DNA from: Gammaproteobacteria bacterium | GTDB taxonomy: Bacteria; Pseudomonadota; Gammaproteobacteria; HK1 | Reading direction: 5' to 3' | NCBI GenBank assembly: GCA_009937425.1 | Contig: JAACFO010000002.1 | Span: forward strand, 1-64,000 | DNA length: 64,000 nucleotides | Shown: positions 47,558-57,358 of the stretch, piece by piece | Layout of the letters: each line of letters begins with the position of its first letter | Numbering within the stretch: the first letter of the stretch is position 1 | Position numbers and translations under genes: made by a program | Notes under the pieces: generated by a model | Told to the model about the DNA's origin: nothing | The model's input: only the letters and a program-made list of their open reading frames with translations | Database searches by the model: none

Positions 47558-48919
47558 ATGACTCAGCATGCCGATGAAGACCAACATCAGGAAAACCTCC
47601 GTCGACTGAATGACGCGTTGGAACGCGAGGCCATCAGTGAGGTGTACGCGCTGGTTCGGGAGTTGCATCCAGCCGACGTAGCCCTGCTTCTCGAGTCGGT
47701 GCCCGAAGGCGAGCGGGACATTATCTGGTCGCAGCTGGATCCGGCATCGGTAGCCGAGGTGTTGGCCGAGGCGGACGATGCGGTTCGCGCCTCGCATATG
47801 CGCCAGATGGCCCCGCAGGCACTTGCGGCGGTGGCACAGGAAGTCGACCCGGATGATGCCGCCGACATTCTCCAGGACCTTCCCGATCCCGTCGTCGATG
47901 AAGTGCTGCAGGCCATGGACGAGCAGTATCGTGAGCGCCTGGAAGCCGTACTTGCGTACCCGGAGGACACTGCCGGCGGTCTCATGAACGTCGACGTGCT
48001 GACCGTACGGGCGGACGTGAGCCTGGAAACGGTTCTGCGCTATCTGCGGCGGCGCGGCGAGATCCCGGAGAAGACCAACCGGCTGTTCGTCGTGGACAGG
48101 GAAAACCTATATGTCGGCATGTTGCGACTCGCCGACCTGCTGATCAGCGACCCGGACGAATCCGTGCAGGCACACATTATTGCAGAGCGGGACGCGATTC
48201 CGGCGACCATGGGATCCCGCGAAGTAGCTCGCCTGTTCGAGCAACATAATCTCATCTCCGCGCCGGTAGTGGACGAAGTCGGAAACCTCATCGGACGTAT
48301 TACCATCGATGACGTGGTCGACGTCATCCGCGACGAAGGCGATCAAACTTTGATGCGCATGGCGGGTCTGGACGAGGAGGACGACATATTTGCTCCGGTT
48401 TTCGTCACATCACGCCAGCGGATGCTCTGGCTCGGCGTCAACCTGGCGACGGCGCTGTTGGCCGCGTGGGTGATCGGCTTGTTCGAGGCCACCATCGAGA
48501 AGGTGGTGGCACTCGCGGTTCTCATGCCGGTGGTTGCCAGCATGGGCGGCATCGCGGGAAGCCAGACGCTGACTATTGTCATTCGCGGAATGGCGCTCGG
48601 ACAGGTGGGTCAGAGCAATGCGGGTTGGCTGTTGAACCGTGAAGTGATGGTGGGTTTCATCAACAGTTTGTTATGGGCCTTTGTGGTGGCGATAGTTGCT
48701 ACCTACTGGTTCGGGCAGCCCGCGCTCGGCGTGATCGTCGCGGTGGCTCTGGTAATCAACCTGGTCATAGCGGCTATAGCGGGAACTGTCCTGCCGCTGA
48801 TCATGCGTAAACTGCTGATAGATCCCGCCCTGGCCGGCGGCGTCGTCCTCACCACCATCACCGACGTGGTGGGATTCATGACCTTTCTGGGGCTGGGGGC
48901 TATTTTCCTGGCGAATTGA
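47558..48919 (+). CDS. mgtE: magnesium transporter MgtE
   Basis: The 453-residue protein has the cytoplasmic N domain (about 1-130, LHPADVALLLESVPEGERDIIW, MAPQALAAVAQEVDPDDAADIL), two CBS domains (about 135-260; YPEDTAGGLMNVDVLTV, IGRITIDDVVDVI) and five membrane helices. MPVVASMGGIAGSQTLTIVIRGMALGQV is the pore signature with the Mg-binding Asp later in LLIDPALAGGVVLTTITDVVGFMTFLG. It is a gated Mg channel regulated by intracellular Mg. Its start follows a 91-bp gap, so it may share the ptsI transcript. No Mg riboswitch is visible. Confidence 0.96.
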   Translation: MTQHADEDQHQENLRRLNDALEREAISEVYALVRELHPADVALLLESVPEGERDIIWSQLDPASVAEVLAEADDAVRASHMRQMAPQALAAVAQEVDPDDAADILQDLPDPVVDEVLQAMDEQYRERLEAVLAYPEDTAGGLMNVDVLTVRADVSLETVLRYLRRRGEIPEKTNRLFVVDRENLYVGMLRLADLLISDPDESVQAHIIAERDAIPATMGSREVARLFEQHNLISAPVVDEVGNLIGRITIDDVVDVIRDEGDQTLMRMAGLDEEDDIFAPVFVTSRQRMLWLGVNLATALLAAWVIGLFEATIEKVVALAVLMPVVASMGGIAGSQTLTIVIRGMALGQVGQSNAGWLLNREVMVGFINSLLWAFVVAIVATYWFGQPALGVIVAVALVINLVIAAIAGTVLPLIMRKLLIDPALAGGVVLTTITDVVGFMTFLGLGAIFLAN

Positions 48920-48940
48920 GTTGGGTGTTCGCACTCTTCT

Positions 48941-49009
48941 CCCTCTCCCGCTAGCGGGAGAGGGCCGGGGTGAGGGAAATTCCAGCACGGCCCGCTCGCG
49001 GGAGAGGGA
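48941..49009. repeat. REP-like palindrome after mgtE
   Basis: Bases 48941-48964 form a perfect 24-bp palindrome, CCCTCTCCCGCT plus its reverse complement, followed by CCGGGGTGAGGG. A second, partial copy (CGCTCGCGGGAGAGGG) lies at 48993-49008. It is the same family as the pair at 7970-8063 and again sits between convergent genes. Confidence 0.75.
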
Positions 49010-49015
49010 GCAGAG

Positions 49016-49363
49016 CTACCAGCGGAGGATTACCCAGCCGGGGATGGCGAAGGGCGGGTTAAAGTTGTCGTATCGCGTGTCCGTGAAGCCGTCGCCGGTA
49101 GTGTCCACGAGCCAGTAGGTGGGGCCTACGACCGGTTCCACCTTGATCGAGTGCACCCGACCGTTGAGGCGGTACTCGGTTACGGTCTGTTTGGAATCGC
49201 GGCGGATGGTGACTTCCGGCTCCAGGGTTTCGCCGCTTTGCACCCGCGGCGGAATGTCCGGGGGTTCCGGTACTGCTTGCAGTGCCTGCGGCTCAGCGGC
49301 ATATGCCGAGGCCATCCATACGATGGCGACGGTTCCCAGGAGAATGGCTAATGGCTTTGACAA
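49016..49363 (-). CDS. DUF2782 exported small protein
   Basis: The 115-residue protein has a signal peptide (LAILLGTVAIVWMASAYA-AEP) and then PPDIPPRVQSGETLEPEVTIRRDSKQTVTEYRLNGRVHSIKVEPVVGPTYWLVDTTGDG. This is the DUF2782 pattern (EPEVTI, E-Y--NG-----V-P--G--YYLVD-DGDG). Function unknown; the family is often beside polA in gammaproteobacteria, as here. It lies 13 bp after the LOG-family gene on the same strand. Confidence 0.85.
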   Translation of the reverse strand: MSKPLAILLGTVAIVWMASAYAAEPQALQAVPEPPDIPPRVQSGETLEPEVTIRRDSKQTVTEYRLNGRVHSIKVEPVVGPTYWLVDTTGDGFTDTRYDNFNPPFAIPGWVILRW

Positions 49364-49376
49364 ATGTCGTCAGTCT

Positions 49377-50105
49377 CTAAAGGTGTAAGAGTATCTCGCG
49401 TTCCGCCGCCGAGGGTTCGAAGCAACGATCGTCATAATACGTAAAGATAGCTTCGACTACTTCCTCAGGCTTGTCCACCAATTGGAAAAGATTCAGGTCA
49501 TCTGGATCGATGGTTCCTTCGGCCACCATCGATTGACGGAACCATTGGATCAGGCCATCCCAGAATTTGCTGCCAACGAGGACGATGGGGATGCGCCGTG
49601 TCTTTCCTGTTTGTACCAGCGTGAGAATCTCGGCCAACTCGTCGAGGGTTCCGAATCCGCCCGGGAGCACGACGTAGGCCGAGGCGAATTTCACGAACAT
49701 CACCTTGCGTGCGAAGAAATGTCGAAAACTCAAGCTGACATCCTGGTACTCGTTCGCCGACTGCTCATGGGGGAGGACTACGTTGAGGCCCACGCTGGGG
49801 GATTTTCCGTCGTAGGCTCCTTTATTGACAGCTTCCATGATTCCCGGCCCACCGCCACTGACAACGGAAAAGCCGGCATTCGACAGCCGCTCGGCGATGT
49901 CCACCGCGAGGGTATAGTGAGGATGCTCGGGATGGGTGCGCGCCGAGCCGAATATGCTGACAGACGGCGGAATCGAGGCGAGTTTCTCGAAGCCTTCGAC
50001 GAATTCCGCCATGATTTGAAAGATCTTCCAGGATTCTCGTGTCAGCTCGTCGTCCTTCAGCGTAGGTACACTGGGGCGCTCCAGTTGCAAATTGAGGTCA
50101 TTCAT
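49377..50105 (-). CDS. LOG-family (TIGR00730) nucleotide phosphoribohydrolase-like protein
   Basis: The 242-residue Rossmann-like protein has SIFGSARTHPEHPHYTLAVDIA, VVSGGGPGIMEAVNKGAYDG (GGGxGxM) and VVLPGGFGTLDELAEILTLVQTG (PGGxGTxxE). These are the nucleotide-binding and catalytic motifs of the LOG family, which cleaves nucleoside 5'-monophosphates to base and ribose phosphate. The plant LOG substrate is a cytokinin nucleotide; the bacterial one is probably AMP-like. It is divergent from polA. Confidence 0.9.
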   Translation of the reverse strand: MNDLNLQLERPSVPTLKDDELTRESWKIFQIMAEFVEGFEKLASIPPSVSIFGSARTHPEHPHYTLAVDIAERLSNAGFSVVSGGGPGIMEAVNKGAYDGKSPSVGLNVVLPHEQSANEYQDVSLSFRHFFARKVMFVKFASAYVVLPGGFGTLDELAEILTLVQTGKTRRIPIVLVGSKFWDGLIQWFRQSMVAEGTIDPDDLNLFQLVDKPEEVVEAIFTYYDDRCFEPSAAEREILLHL

Positions 50106-50246
50106 GGCTGATTTCCATTACTGTGGGCCGGGCGGGGAACGCGGCCGAGCTCCGCGCTTTCGCATTTACTGTTATGTCCGCGTGCACGTAGACTTCCGTC
50201 ACAGCGCTGACGCAAGCTTGAACCTGTAATAAGACGAACTCGTACT

Positions 50247-52940
50247 ATGTCCAAGCCGAAAAAGCACCTGGTATTGGTTGACGGGTCCTCATATCTGTAT
50301 CGCGCCTTCTACGCGATGCCATCACTGAGTAACTCCAAAGGAATGCCGACGGGGGCCGCTTACGGCATAACGAATATGTTGCGCCGGCTGCTGGCGGACT
50401 ACGAGCCGTCGCATCTGGCCGTAGTCTTCGACGCAAAAGGGAAGACATTCCGAGACGACCTGTACTCTGAATACAAAGCCCACCGTCCACCCATGCCGGA
50501 CGAGATGCGCCAACAACTCGATCCCATTCGTTCTCTGGTGAAAGCCCTTGGAATGCCGCTTCTGGAAGTCCCAGGCGTCGAAGCCGACGATGTCATCGGA
50601 ACCCTTGCAGAGCAAGGAGAAAAAGCCGGCTTTGGCGTCACGATATCCACTGGCGATAAAGACATGGCGCAGCTCGTCAACAAATCCGTGACCATGGTCA
50701 ATACCATGGATAACAGCCGTCTTAATCCGAAAGGAGTGAAGGACAAGTTCGGTGTTGCCCCCGGGCAGATGGTCGACTACCTGACACTCGTCGGCGACAC
50801 GGTGGATAACGTTCCCGGTGTTCCAAAAGTCGGTCCAAAAACGGCTGTTAAGTGGTTGAAGCAATACGGGTCTCTTGACGACATTATTGCACACGCCGAC
50901 GAAGTCGGCGGCAAGGTAGGTGAGAACTTGCGCGAGTGCCTGGATCGTTTGCCGCTCTCGCGACAGTTAGTCACGATCAAATGCGACGTCGACCTCGACG
51001 TCGGTCCTGATGATCTCGAGCGCCTGGCTCCGGATAAGTCCCTGCTGCGTGACTTGTTTTCCGAGTTGGAGTTCAAGACATGGCTTGCGGAGATTCTTGC
51101 CGGCGAGGACCTGGCGGCGGAAGAAAAGCCGCAGGCAAACTACCAGATTGTCCTGGACAAAAAGCAGCTGAGCGCATGGATCGAGCGCCTGCGCGGGGCT
51201 GATCTCTTCGCCTTCGACACCGAGACGACGAGTCTTGATTACATGTGCGCAGACCTCGTGGGCGTGTCTTTCGCCATCGAACCCGGTGAGGCCGCCTACG
51301 TGCCCTGCGGCCATGATTACGACGGTGCCCCCGAGCAGATTTCCAGAGAGGACCTGCTGGCCGCCCTGAGGCCGCTGCTGGAAGACTCGAAGCACGTAAA
51401 GCTGGGGCAAAATCTCAAGTACGACATGAGCGTTCTCGCGCGCAGCGGCATAAGCCTCGAGGGCGTGGGATTCGATACGATGCTGGAATCCTATGTGCTC
51501 GACAGCACCGCGACCCGCCACGACATGGACTCGTTGGCACTCAAGTACCTGAGTCACCGCACTATCCATTTCGAGGACGTAGCGGGGAAGGGTGCCAAGC
51601 AGATCACCTTCAATCAGGTCCCCCTTGACCAAGCCGGGCCCTACGCGGCCGAGGACGCCGATGTGACATTGCGCCTGCACCAAACTTTGTGGCCGCGGTT
51701 GCAAAGCGAGGCGAGCTTGAAGCGCTTGTTCGAAGAGATTGAGATGCCGCTGGTGCCGGTGCTGTCACGAATAGAGCGAAATGGTGTATTTGTCGAGCGA
51801 AAAATGCTCGAGGCGCAAAGCGTGGAGCTCGCTGCGAGCATGGGCGACATCGCCGCCCAGGCCTTCGAGGCCGCCGGTGAGGAATTCAACCTCGGTTCAC
51901 CCAAGCAGATCCAGGCGATACTGTTCGAAAAGCTGGAGCTGCCTATCTTGGAAAAAACGCCCAAGGGGCAGCCATCGACGGCGGAGTCCGTACTTCAGGA
52001 ACTCGCTCACGACTACCCGTTACCAAAGCTCATTCTCGAATACCGCGGCATGAGCAAGCTTAAATCCACATACACCGACGCCCTGCCTGCGTGCATTAAC
52101 CCCGAGACCGGCCGGGTGCACACCAGCTATCGACAGGCGGTGGCATCCACCGGCCGCTTGTCTTCCACTGACCCGAATCTGCAAAACATCCCGGTGCGCA
52201 CGCCAGAGGGACGGCGAATCCGTCAGGCATTTATTGCGCCTCCCGGCAGTCTTCTGCTGGCGGCCGATTACTCTCAGATCGAACTGCGCATCATGGCGCA
52301 TTTGTCCGGGGACGCGGGACTAACCCAGGCGTTCGAGTCCGGGGAGGATATTCACCGTGCGACCGCGGCGGAAGTATTCGGGGTTGCCCTGCAAAAAGTG
52401 AGTGACGATGAAAGGCGCAGTGCAAAGGCCATCAATTTCGGTCTCATATACGGAATGTCGGCTTTCGGTCTGGGGCGCCAGCTGGGTATTCCCCGCCGCG
52501 AAGCGCAAGCGTACGTGGATCTGTACTTTGCCCGCTACCCGGGTGTGAAGCAGTTCATGGACGACACGAAGGAGCGCGCCCGAGACCGCGGTTACGTGGA
52601 GACTGTTTTCGGCCGGCGGCTGTATTTGCCGGAAATCAAATCAGGTAATCCGGCACGGCGCCAGTACGCCGAACGAACAGCCATTAATGCGCCCATGCAG
52701 GGCACTGCGGCGGATATTATCAAGCGCGCCATGATCACGCTGCACGCGTGGCTCGAAGAGAGCGGCGCGCAGGCGCGCATGATCATGCAAGTGCACGACG
52801 AGTTGGTATTCGAGGTGGCCGAAGACGCTGTCGCCGAAGTTCAGTCGGTGGTTGTGAAGCAGATGGAGGCGGCGGCCGAGCTCACTGTGCCGTTGAAGGT
52901 GGACGCGGGCGTGGGCAAGAACTGGGATGAGGCACATTGA
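50247..52940 (+). CDS. polA: DNA polymerase I
   Basis: The 897-residue repair polymerase is complete. The 5'-3' exonuclease occupies about 1-290 (LVLVDGSSYLYRAFYAMP, GVEADDVIGTLA, ISTGDKDMAQLV, GDTVDNVPGVPKVGPKTA). The 3'-5' proofreading domain is active-looking (FAFDTETTSLDYM, LGQNLKYDMSVL, YAAEDADVTLRLH). The polymerase shows STGRLSSTDPNLQNIPVRT, LLLAADYSQIELRIMAHL, RRSAKAINFGLIYGMSAFGL and MIMQVHDELVFEVAE. It removes primers and fills gaps. A single gene in its own transcription unit. Confidence 0.97.
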   Translation: MSKPKKHLVLVDGSSYLYRAFYAMPSLSNSKGMPTGAAYGITNMLRRLLADYEPSHLAVVFDAKGKTFRDDLYSEYKAHRPPMPDEMRQQLDPIRSLVKALGMPLLEVPGVEADDVIGTLAEQGEKAGFGVTISTGDKDMAQLVNKSVTMVNTMDNSRLNPKGVKDKFGVAPGQMVDYLTLVGDTVDNVPGVPKVGPKTAVKWLKQYGSLDDIIAHADEVGGKVGENLRECLDRLPLSRQLVTIKCDVDLDVGPDDLERLAPDKSLLRDLFSELEFKTWLAEILAGEDLAAEEKPQANYQIVLDKKQLSAWIERLRGADLFAFDTETTSLDYMCADLVGVSFAIEPGEAAYVPCGHDYDGAPEQISREDLLAALRPLLEDSKHVKLGQNLKYDMSVLARSGISLEGVGFDTMLESYVLDSTATRHDMDSLALKYLSHRTIHFEDVAGKGAKQITFNQVPLDQAGPYAAEDADVTLRLHQTLWPRLQSEASLKRLFEEIEMPLVPVLSRIERNGVFVERKMLEAQSVELAASMGDIAAQAFEAAGEEFNLGSPKQIQAILFEKLELPILEKTPKGQPSTAESVLQELAHDYPLPKLILEYRGMSKLKSTYTDALPACINPETGRVHTSYRQAVASTGRLSSTDPNLQNIPVRTPEGRRIRQAFIAPPGSLLLAADYSQIELRIMAHLSGDAGLTQAFESGEDIHRATAAEVFGVALQKVSDDERRSAKAINFGLIYGMSAFGLGRQLGIPRREAQAYVDLYFARYPGVKQFMDDTKERARDRGYVETVFGRRLYLPEIKSGNPARRQYAERTAINAPMQGTAADIIKRAMITLHAWLEESGAQARMIMQVHDELVFEVAEDAVAEVQSVVVKQMEAAAELTVPLKVDAGVGKNWDEAH

Positions 52941-53065
52941 GCCGCTGGCGCCTCGGCAATCGATAATTTTGCGGACCAGGTGCCTGTGATATTATTACGC
53001 CCGATGGCTTGAACTCATCCGCCGATTTGCCGCGACAAGAACTTCGTTCCAAGGACCACCCACCC

Positions 53066-53827
53066 ATGCTTCTGATTCCAGCGATTGACCTGAAAGGTGG
53101 TCGTTGCGTGCGCCTGCGCCAGGGACGCATGGACGACGAAACAGTATTTTCCGATGACCCGCTGGCTGTGGCCCAGCGTTGGGTGGATGCCGGCACCCGC
53201 CGCCTGCATATTGTCGATCTCGACGGCGCCACCAGCGGCCAGCCCGAGAATGCAGAAGTCATCCACCGCATCACGGAAAAATTTCCCGACGTGCCGGTAC
53301 AGGTCGGTGGTGGAATCCGCGATGAGGACACCATCCAGTCCTATCTGGATGTGGGCGTGGCCTACGTCATCATCGGTACCAAGGCGGTGAACGCACCACA
53401 TTTCGTCGCCGATGTTTGCGCGGCGTTTCCGGGTCACATATTCATCGGCCTCGATGCCCGCAAGGGAAAAGTCGCCACCGATGGCTGGTCGAAGCTGTCC
53501 CATCACGACGTCATCGATCTGGCCCAGCACTTCGAGCGCGATGGCGCGGAATGCATCGTGTATACGGACATCGAGCGTGACGGTATGCTCACGGGCCCCA
53601 ACGTGGAAGCGACGGTTCGGCTCGCCCAGTCGATCAAGATCCCCGTGATTGCGTCCGGCGGTATTCACACCATCGACGATGTACGCGCGCTCAGCGAGGT
53701 TGCCGACGAGGGAATCGTCGGCGCGATTACCGGGCGCGCCATCTACGAAGGCAGTCTCGACTTCACAGAGGGTCAGAGTCTGGCGGATCGCGTTGCAGCT
53801 CAGGGCGACGCTCGCGCAGACACCTGA
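53066..53827 (+). CDS. hisA: phosphoribosylformimino-5-aminoimidazole carboxamide ribotide isomerase
   Basis: The 253-residue beta-alpha barrel enzyme opens the ribose ring of ProFAR. It reads [20 protein letters not shown] (catalytic D8), [50 protein letters not shown] (catalytic second Asp in TDIxRDG) and [16 protein letters not shown]. The frame is open from 53009, but 53066 gives the classic start. hisF follows after two bases. These two are separated from hisI-hisE by 47 kb. Confidence 0.97.
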   Translation: MLLIPAIDLKGGRCVRLRQGRMDDETVFSDDPLAVAQRWVDAGTRRLHIVDLDGATSGQPENAEVIHRITEKFPDVPVQVGGGIRDEDTIQSYLDVGVAYVIIGTKAVNAPHFVADVCAAFPGHIFIGLDARKGKVATDGWSKLSHHDVIDLAQHFERDGAECIVYTDIERDGMLTGPNVEATVRLAQSIKIPVIASGGIHTIDDVRALSEVADEGIVGAITGRAIYEGSLDFTEGQSLADRVAAQGDARADT

Positions 53828-53829
53828 CC

Positions 53830-54645
53830 GTGGGACTCGCGAAGCGCATTATTCCTTGCCTGGATGTGGACGCCGGACGCGTCGTCAAGGGCGTCAATTT
53901 CGTCGCTATTCGTGATGCAGGAGATCCCGTCGAGATCGCGCGGCGTTATGACGGCGAGGGCGCCGATGAGCTCACTTTTCTCGATATCACCGCCTCGTCG
54001 GACGATCGTGACACCATTGTACCGGTGGTGGAATCGGTGGCGAGTGAGGTATTTATCCCGCTCACCGTGGGAGGGGGTGTGCGCAACAGCGCCGATATAC
54101 GCCGCCTGCTCAATGCCGGGGCCGACAAGGTTTCCATAAACACCGCTGCGGTCATCAATCCCGACTTCGTCGCAGACGCCTCGGCACGATTCGGTTCCCA
54201 GTGCATCGTCGTCGCCGTGGACGCGAAGCGTGTAGGGGCGAAGCAGGACGGGTCGGCCGGCGGCGCGAAGGCGGCGCCGCGCTGGGAGGTTTTCACCCAT
54301 GGGGGCCGTACCCGCACCGGTCTGGATGCGGTGGCCTGGGCCCGGCGCATGTCGGACCTCGGTGCCGGTGAGATTCTGCTCACCAGCATGGATCGCGACG
54401 GCACCCGTAACGGTTTCGACCTGGAGCTCACCCGCGCGGTGGTCGACGCGGTGCCGGTGCCGGTAATTGCCTCAGGGGGCGTCGGTAATCTCGATCACTT
54501 GAGTGACGGCATCCTGATCGGCGGCGCCGACGCCGTTCTGGCGGCGAGTATCTTTCACTTCGGCGAGTACAGCATCAGTGAGGCAAAGCGCAGTATGGCC
54601 TCGCGCGGCATCGAGGTTCGCGCCGCGCCCGCCTCCAGTTCGTGA
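53830..54645 (+). CDS. hisF: imidazole glycerol phosphate synthase, cyclase subunit
   Basis: The 271-residue barrel subunit uses ammonia from HisH to close the imidazole ring. It shows [32 protein letters not shown] (catalytic D11), [61 protein letters not shown] and [14 protein letters not shown] slightly long loop ([15 protein letters not shown]) precedes [16 protein letters not shown]. The start is GTG at 53830. It is the last gene of the hisAF pair; hisIE is not next to it. Confidence 0.97.
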   Translation: MGLAKRIIPCLDVDAGRVVKGVNFVAIRDAGDPVEIARRYDGEGADELTFLDITASSDDRDTIVPVVESVASEVFIPLTVGGGVRNSADIRRLLNAGADKVSINTAAVINPDFVADASARFGSQCIVVAVDAKRVGAKQDGSAGGAKAAPRWEVFTHGGRTRTGLDAVAWARRMSDLGAGEILLTSMDRDGTRNGFDLELTRAVVDAVPVPVIASGGVGNLDHLSDGILIGGADAVLAASIFHFGEYSISEAKRSMASRGIEVRAAPASSS

Positions 54646-54705
54646 AGCGCATCACACATCGCCGCTTGGGTCCGGCAACGCCCGGATCCGGCCTGCTGGA
54701 GCCCA

Positions 54706-54711
54706 TATAAT
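54706..54711 (+). promoter_or_regulatory. -10-like box before the PP2C fusion gene
   Basis: A perfect TATAAT inside CATATAATATG lies 100 bp upstream of the GTG start, in the 165-bp gap after hisF. No good -35 is seen 16-18 bp upstream, so this is only a hint that the signalling block has its own promoter. Confidence 0.35.
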
Positions 54712-54810
54712 ATGCCTGTCAAACCGTCGGAAGCATGTCCTACACTTAACCGGATGGGCATTTCCAGAACAAACCGGGTCAACGGCTAACGCAACTCTCA
54801 GGGATATCGC

Positions 54811-56712
54811 GTGGAACTCAGCCTAGAAATTTCCGGCGATCAGATCGCCGGCGCCCGGGATTATCAAGAAGACGCTTTTCTGACAACCTATCTCGATGAC
54901 GAAACCGGGGAATCAAAGTCCTCGGCGCTAATCGTCGTCGCCGACGGAATGGGTGGCCACGCGGCCGGCAACATCGCCAGCAATCTGGTGGTATCCACCT
55001 TCAACAAGACCTTCACGGGTGGTTTCGGCAAGCAGGATCCACCCGGGGTGCTGCGCTCGGCACTCAAGAATGCCAATGAGGGCCTGAAGGAGTCCATCGA
55101 GGAAACCCCCGGCCTGGACGGTATGGGCTGCACCATGGTCACCGCAGCGCTGACCAAGGGCAAAATCTACTGGGTCAGTGTCGGCGACAGTCATATTTAT
55201 CTGATCCGCGACCGTGACCTGAGCAAGAAGAACGAAGACCACAGCTACGGCGGCTATCTGGACCGCATGCGTTCCCAGGGCATCGATGTGGAGGCCGAGG
55301 CGGGCCTTTCGCGCAACATGCTGATGAGCGCCATGACAGGCGAGGAGATCGCGGAAGTGGATTGCCCCAATTCGGGCTACCAGCTGCTGCCCGGGGACCG
55401 CTTGATCATCGCCAGCGATGGCCTCGATACCTTGGATACCGAGACCATTCTAAAGACGTCCGCTTGGTCCCACACGCCCAAAGAGTGTGTCGCGGGACTG
55501 CTGAAAGCGGTGGAAGACGCCAAACGGCCGCGCCAGGACAATACCACCATCGTGGCGGTCGACGTGGTCGAGCGCCAACCGGCGGAAGGCAAGGCAGCGG
55601 CACCACAGGCCCCGGCGGTGGCAGTCGCTCCGGCGCGCAAGGAGTTGGCGCGGGAGCGGGATTTGCCGGTCACACCCAGCGGCGGCAGCAAGGGGCTGAT
55701 TATTGCCCTTATCCTGTTGCTGGCCGTGGGAGCCGGCGGCGGCTATGTGTACATGACGGGCATGTGGCGGGATTGGATGCCGAAGGACCAGGCGGGCACT
55801 CAGCCCGAGCCCAAGCCCGAGGCGAAGCCAGAGCCCAAGCCCGAGGCGAAGCCAGAGCCCAAGCCCGAGCCCGAACCCAAACCCGAGCCCAAGCCCGAGC
55901 CAAAGCCCGAGCCAAAGCCCGAGCCCAAGCCCGAGCCCGAGCCCGAGCCCAAGCCGCAACCAGAGCATCTGCCGCCGACCGCCGTCCGGGAGTTTCGGGA
56001 CGCCCTGAAATCCGGCGGGAAGGGACCCCTGATGGTGGCAATCCCGGCGGGCAGCTTCGAGATGGGCAGCCCGAGCCACTCCGTCGAGGTCAGCGAGCGG
56101 CCCAAGCGAACCGTGGACGTGCCGGCCTTTTCCATGGCGAGGTATGAGGTGACTTTTGCCGAATATGAGCGCTTTGCGCGGGCGACGGGACGCAAGGCGC
56201 CGAAGAACTCCGGTGTGGACAAGAAGACCTACCCGGTCATCTTCGTCAGCTGGGACGATGCCGTGGCGTACACGACGTGGCTGTCGAACCAGACCGGCAA
56301 AAAGTACCGCTTGCCCACGGAAGCGCAGTGGGAGTATGCGGCGCTCGCCGATACCACCACGAAGTACTGGTGGGGACGCGAGCTTGGCAGCGGGCGCGCC
56401 CATTGCTTCAATTGCGACACCGGTCTCAATCCGCGGGCGGCCACCAACGTGGGACGTTTCCCGGCAAATCTCTTTGGCCTGCACGACACCGCGGGCAACG
56501 TCGCCGAGTGGGTACGTGATTGCTGGCATCCCAACTATCAGGATGCGCCTACGGACGGTTCGGTGTGGGAAGGTGGAGATTGCAGTGTCCGCGTCGCCCG
56601 CGGTGGCTCTTTCCTGAATACGGGAAAATCCATTCGCGCCAAAACCCGCAGCAAGTGGAAGTCACAGCGCAGCTTCGACTCCGTGGGTTTCCGGATCGTG
56701 CGCGAGCCGTAG
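54811..56712 (+). CDS. transmembrane PP2C phosphatase fused to a sulfatase-modifying-factor-like domain
   Basis: The 633-residue protein has four parts. Residues 1-255 are a PPM/PP2C phosphatase with all metal aspartates: [42 protein letters not shown] and [11 protein letters not shown] membrane helix spans about 295-315 ([20 protein letters not shown]). A (PEPK)n rod fills 331-386. Residues 405-633 are an FGE/SUMF1 fold ([75 protein letters not shown]). The Cys needed by true formylglycine-generating enzymes is absent after RGGSF, so this end probably binds rather than modifies. Predicted topology puts the phosphatase inside and SUMF1 in the periplasm. The start is GTG at 54811. Confidence 0.9.
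   Translation: MELSLEISGDQIAGARDYQEDAFLTTYLDDETGESKSSALIVVADGMGGHAAGNIASNLVVSTFNKTFTGGFGKQDPPGVLRSALKNANEGLKESIEETPGLDGMGCTMVTAALTKGKIYWVSVGDSHIYLIRDRDLSKKNEDHSYGGYLDRMRSQGIDVEAEAGLSRNMLMSAMTGEEIAEVDCPNSGYQLLPGDRLIIASDGLDTLDTETILKTSAWSHTPKECVAGLLKAVEDAKRPRQDNTTIVAVDVVERQPAEGKAAAPQAPAVAVAPARKELARERDLPVTPSGGSKGLIIALILLLAVGAGGGYVYMTGMWRDWMPKDQAGTQPEPKPEAKPEPKPEAKPEPKPEPEPKPEPKPEPKPEPKPEPKPEPEPEPKPQPEHLPPTAVREFRDALKSGGKGPLMVAIPAGSFEMGSPSHSVEVSERPKRTVDVPAFSMARYEVTFAEYERFARATGRKAPKNSGVDKKTYPVIFVSWDDAVAYTTWLSNQTGKKYRLPTEAQWEYAALADTTTKYWWGRELGSGRAHCFNCDTGLNPRAATNVGRFPANLFGLHDTAGNVAEWVRDCWHPNYQDAPTDGSVWEGGDCSVRVARGGSFLNTGKSIRAKTRSKWKSQRSFDSVGFRIVREP
55801..55968 (+). repeat. PEPK-encoding low-complexity repeat
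   Basis: Multiple imperfect GAGCCCAAGCCC units encode Pro-Glu-Pro-Lys repeats, with a few Ala variants. The run keeps all six frames largely open, which explains long spurious frames on both strands here. It forms a stiff, charged periplasmic spacer within the phosphatase/SUMF1 fusion and could expand or contract in frame. Confidence 0.9.
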
Positions 56713-56737
56713 TATACCGGCGACCTGGATCACCCGA

Positions 56738-57340
56738 ATGGCTTCAGCCCGCATAGTGTGCCGAGTGGGTTTTTGCGGTGTCGCCGCGGCGCTACTGATC
56801 GGTTGCGCGAAGCCTTCCCTGGTGGACGATGTCCTTGCCGCAGGCGGTGCGCCGGCGACAGAATTTTCCATCGACGACCAGTCGGTCACTTTGTCTGCCC
56901 GTTTCGACACTGCTGTGTCTGCAGATCAGCAGTTCATGGTGGAGTGGCTGTTCCCGGACGGCAAAGTATATCTGCGCAAACCCGTACGCCGCAGCTACGA
57001 CAGTCCCGACCTGGTCGAGACTGCAATGCCGGTTCGCGGCAAGGCGCCGGCGAAGCACTCCGGTACCTGGCATGTTCGTCTCTCCCGTGACGGTGATCTG
57101 CTGGTGAATCGGTCTTTCGAACTTCGCGAACCGGTGCCGTCGGCGGCCTCGGCCGGGGCGCGTTTCGCGGGCCTCGCCTACTGCGGCCCATCACGCTGGA
57201 ACGATCCCGTCATAAGCGCACGCCATTCCACCACCGCCGTCACCCGCGTGCCGGGGGCCTGGGTCGGGACCGACGTGCTCGATGCCGCCGGCGCAACCTA
57301 CTCCGGCGCGGTGCTGCTGACCGGATGCGCGCCAGGTTAG
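56738..57340 (+). CDS. putative lipoprotein downstream of PP2C fusion
   Basis: The 200-residue protein has a signal peptide ending in a lipobox, AALLIGC-AKPS, so the mature protein starts with a lipidated Cys near residue 23. The rest looks like a beta-sandwich (SIDDQSVTLSARFDTAVSADQQFMVEWLFPDGKVYLRKPVRRSY, HSGTWHVRLSRDGDLLVNRSFELRE) with a short C-terminal segment containing two more Cys. I recognise no named family. Ala after the Cys suggests outer-membrane sorting. It lies 25 bp after the PP2C fusion and is probably co-transcribed, making it a candidate periplasmic partner of the SUMF1-like domain. Confidence 0.75.
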   Translation: MASARIVCRVGFCGVAAALLIGCAKPSLVDDVLAAGGAPATEFSIDDQSVTLSARFDTAVSADQQFMVEWLFPDGKVYLRKPVRRSYDSPDLVETAMPVRGKAPAKHSGTWHVRLSRDGDLLVNRSFELREPVPSAASAGARFAGLAYCGPSRWNDPVISARHSTTAVTRVPGAWVGTDVLDAAGATYSGAVLLTGCAPG

Positions 57341-57358
57341 GCGCAGGCCCTGGAGGCC

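Noticed and set aside
55450-56529. long minus-strand frame with Gly/Leu-rich repeats opposite the PP2C fusion
   Set aside because: The repeats are the complement of the PEPK-coding DNA; there is no start context or family.
54811-56712. Reading the SUMF1 part as an active formylglycine-generating enzyme
   Set aside because: The redox/copper-binding Cys expected after RGGSW-type text is missing ([13 protein letters not shown]). The other Cys residues (FNCDTG, RDCW, GGDCS) are not at those places, and no sulfatase gene is in the window.
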